A DNA stretch of 64,000 nt from Neobacillus kokaensis. GTDB taxonomy: Bacteria; Bacillota; Bacilli; Bacillales; Cytobacillaceae. The translations under genes and the position numbers were made by a program. The DNA lies in assembly GCF_014656545.1 (NCBI RefSeq), contig NZ_BNDS01000001.1:375190-439189 (forward strand), read 5' to 3'. The notes under the pieces were generated by a model that did no database searches, had not been told where the DNA came from, and worked only from the letters and a program-made list of their open reading frames with translations. Numbering within the stretch: position 1 is the first letter of the stretch; each line of letters opens with the position of its first letter. Shown here piece after piece: positions 63,262 to 64,000 of this stretch.

Positions 63262-63365
63262 CTAAATAGCCAAAACATCATGAAAAATAGCCAAAACAGT
63301 TGAAAAAAAAGCCAAAACAGTTGAAAAAGTAGCCAAAACAGTTGAAAAAGTAGCCAAAACCCTTT
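63262..63365. repeat. short tandem repeat, AGCCAAAAC core
   Basis: Five copies of AGCCAAAAC separated by sequence such as AGTTGAAAAAGT recur about every 21 bases in the convergent gap between thiY and the symporter gene. There is no spacer diversity, so it is not a CRISPR. Confidence 0.8.
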
Positions 63366-63396
63366 GAAAAACAGCTAACACTTTTTTGAGCCAAAA

Positions 63397-63437
63397 AACC
63401 AGAGATTTGATCCGAAGATCGCATCTCTGGTTTTTAT
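63397..63437. terminator. bidirectional terminator
   Basis: AACCAGAGAT pairs with ATCTCTGGTT, with A- and T-runs outside, just before the stop codon of the convergent symporter gene. Confidence 0.88.
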
Positions 63438-63440
63438 TTA

Positions 63441-64000
63441 TTACGCACTTATCGACATGTCTTTTTTCTTTGTTTTAACTTCCGAAGTTGGATGGAATTC
63501 ATTTTCCATTTTAGAGACAACCACTGTTGCTACACCGTTACCGATTAAGTTGGTAATCGCGCGTGCTTCAGACATAAAGCGGTCAACACCCAGCAATAAA
63601 GCTATTCCTTCAACAGGAATAACCGGGAAGGCTGAAAGGGTAGCGGCAAGGGTAATGAAACCAGAACCTGTTACACCAGCTGCACCTTTAGAAGTCAACA
63701 TTAATATCCCTAACAAGGTAATTTGATGCCAGATTGTAATGTCTACATTATAAGCTTGTGCAATAAAGAGGGCTGCCATGGAAAGGTAAATAGCAGTACC
63801 GTCCAAGTTAAAGGAATACCCCGTTGGAACCACAAGTCCGACCACAGACTTAGAGCAGCCATATTTCTCCAGCCGCTCCATCATTCTAGGTAAAGCTGAT
63901 TCGGAGGAAGAAGTACCGAGTACTAACAATATTTCTTCTTTTATATAAACAATAAATTTTAAGATGTTAAAGCCATACAATTTGGCTACTGCACCAAGTA
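63441..64000 (-). CDS. dctA: C4-dicarboxylate:cation symporter (DctA type), 5' end outside window
   Basis: The C-terminal 186 residues of a DAACS-family symporter. [66 protein letters not shown] and [25 protein letters not shown] are the reentrant-loop and substrate-binding motifs of DctA. These import succinate, fumarate or malate with protons or sodium. The N-terminal half lies beyond the window. Confidence 0.93.
   Translation of the reverse strand, partial: LGAVAKLYGFNILKFIVYIKEEILLVLGTSSSESALPRMMERLEKYGCSKSVVGLVVPTGYSFNLDGTAIYLSMAALFIAQAYNVDITIWHQITLLGILMLTSKGAAGVTGSGFITLAATLSAFPVIPVEGIALLLGVDRFMSEARAITNLIGNGVATVVVSKMENEFHPTSEVKTKKKDMSISA

Overview
The window reads as chromosomal DNA of a low-GC, spore-forming member of the Bacillaceae (Bacillus/Neobacillus-like). 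The evidence is strong GGAGG-type ribosome binding sites with many TTG and GTG starts, a GerA-type germinant receptor operon, and Bacillus-style FMN, cobalamin and TPP riboswitches over compact operons. I see no rRNA, tRNA or CRISPR and no prophage beyond one lone holin gene.

Left part (1-4.0 kb): a truncated NERD-domain gene, an SDR oxidoreductase behind a short tandem repeat, a CapA-like lipoprotein and a GyrI-like effector-binding protein. Next is the riboflavin operon ribD-ribE-ribBA-ribH behind an FMN riboswitch (4.1-7.9 kb). A cobalamin riboswitch then leads a tightly overlapping twelve-gene corrinoid salvage operon (7.95-17.65 kb): btuF, btuC, btuD-cbiZ fusion, cbiB, cobU, a short cobQ without its glutaminase domain, cobS, cobC, a degenerate second cobU-like gene, a pduO-type adenosyltransferase, and a cblT/cblS pair for alpha-ribazole uptake and phosphorylation. 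No corrin-ring genes and no cobT are present, so the operon looks dedicated to salvage.

Middle part (17.6-40 kb): a class A penicillin-binding protein, a MacB-type ABC exporter, a small holin, a gerA-type operon (A-C-B order), a PAS histidine kinase broken by one amber codon, ppaC, pirin, tag, a TetR regulator with palindromic operators flanked by two nearly identical 51-54 residue proteins, a CsoR regulator, an IS3-family insertion that landed in the loop of a terminator, an MFS transporter, a phosphodiesterase and a CarD-like protein.

Right part (40-64 kb): an ATP-grasp ligase, a DUF4015-type protein, an AraC-type response regulator with a degenerate receiver, hutU-hutI, an OsmC protein, a kinase-like/glycosyltransferase/HipA-like/UTP-glucose uridylyltransferase group, and two thiamine operons. 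The first, thiM-thiD-thiE-thiW, has a canonical TPP riboswitch. The second has a divergent TPP-like riboswitch and carries formylaminopyrimidine salvage genes (ylmB-tenA-thiZ-thiX-thiY). A truncated dicarboxylate symporter closes the window.

The most unusual signal is a family of intergenic repeats built on GGTGTCAGGCACC. Gene segments abutting some copies show extreme third-codon-position bias over about 150-200 bp: A/C-rich to the left and G/T-rich to the right on the + strand, so the sequence is G/T-rich when read outward from the repeat. Two copies also supply the last codons and stop of the neighbouring gene.
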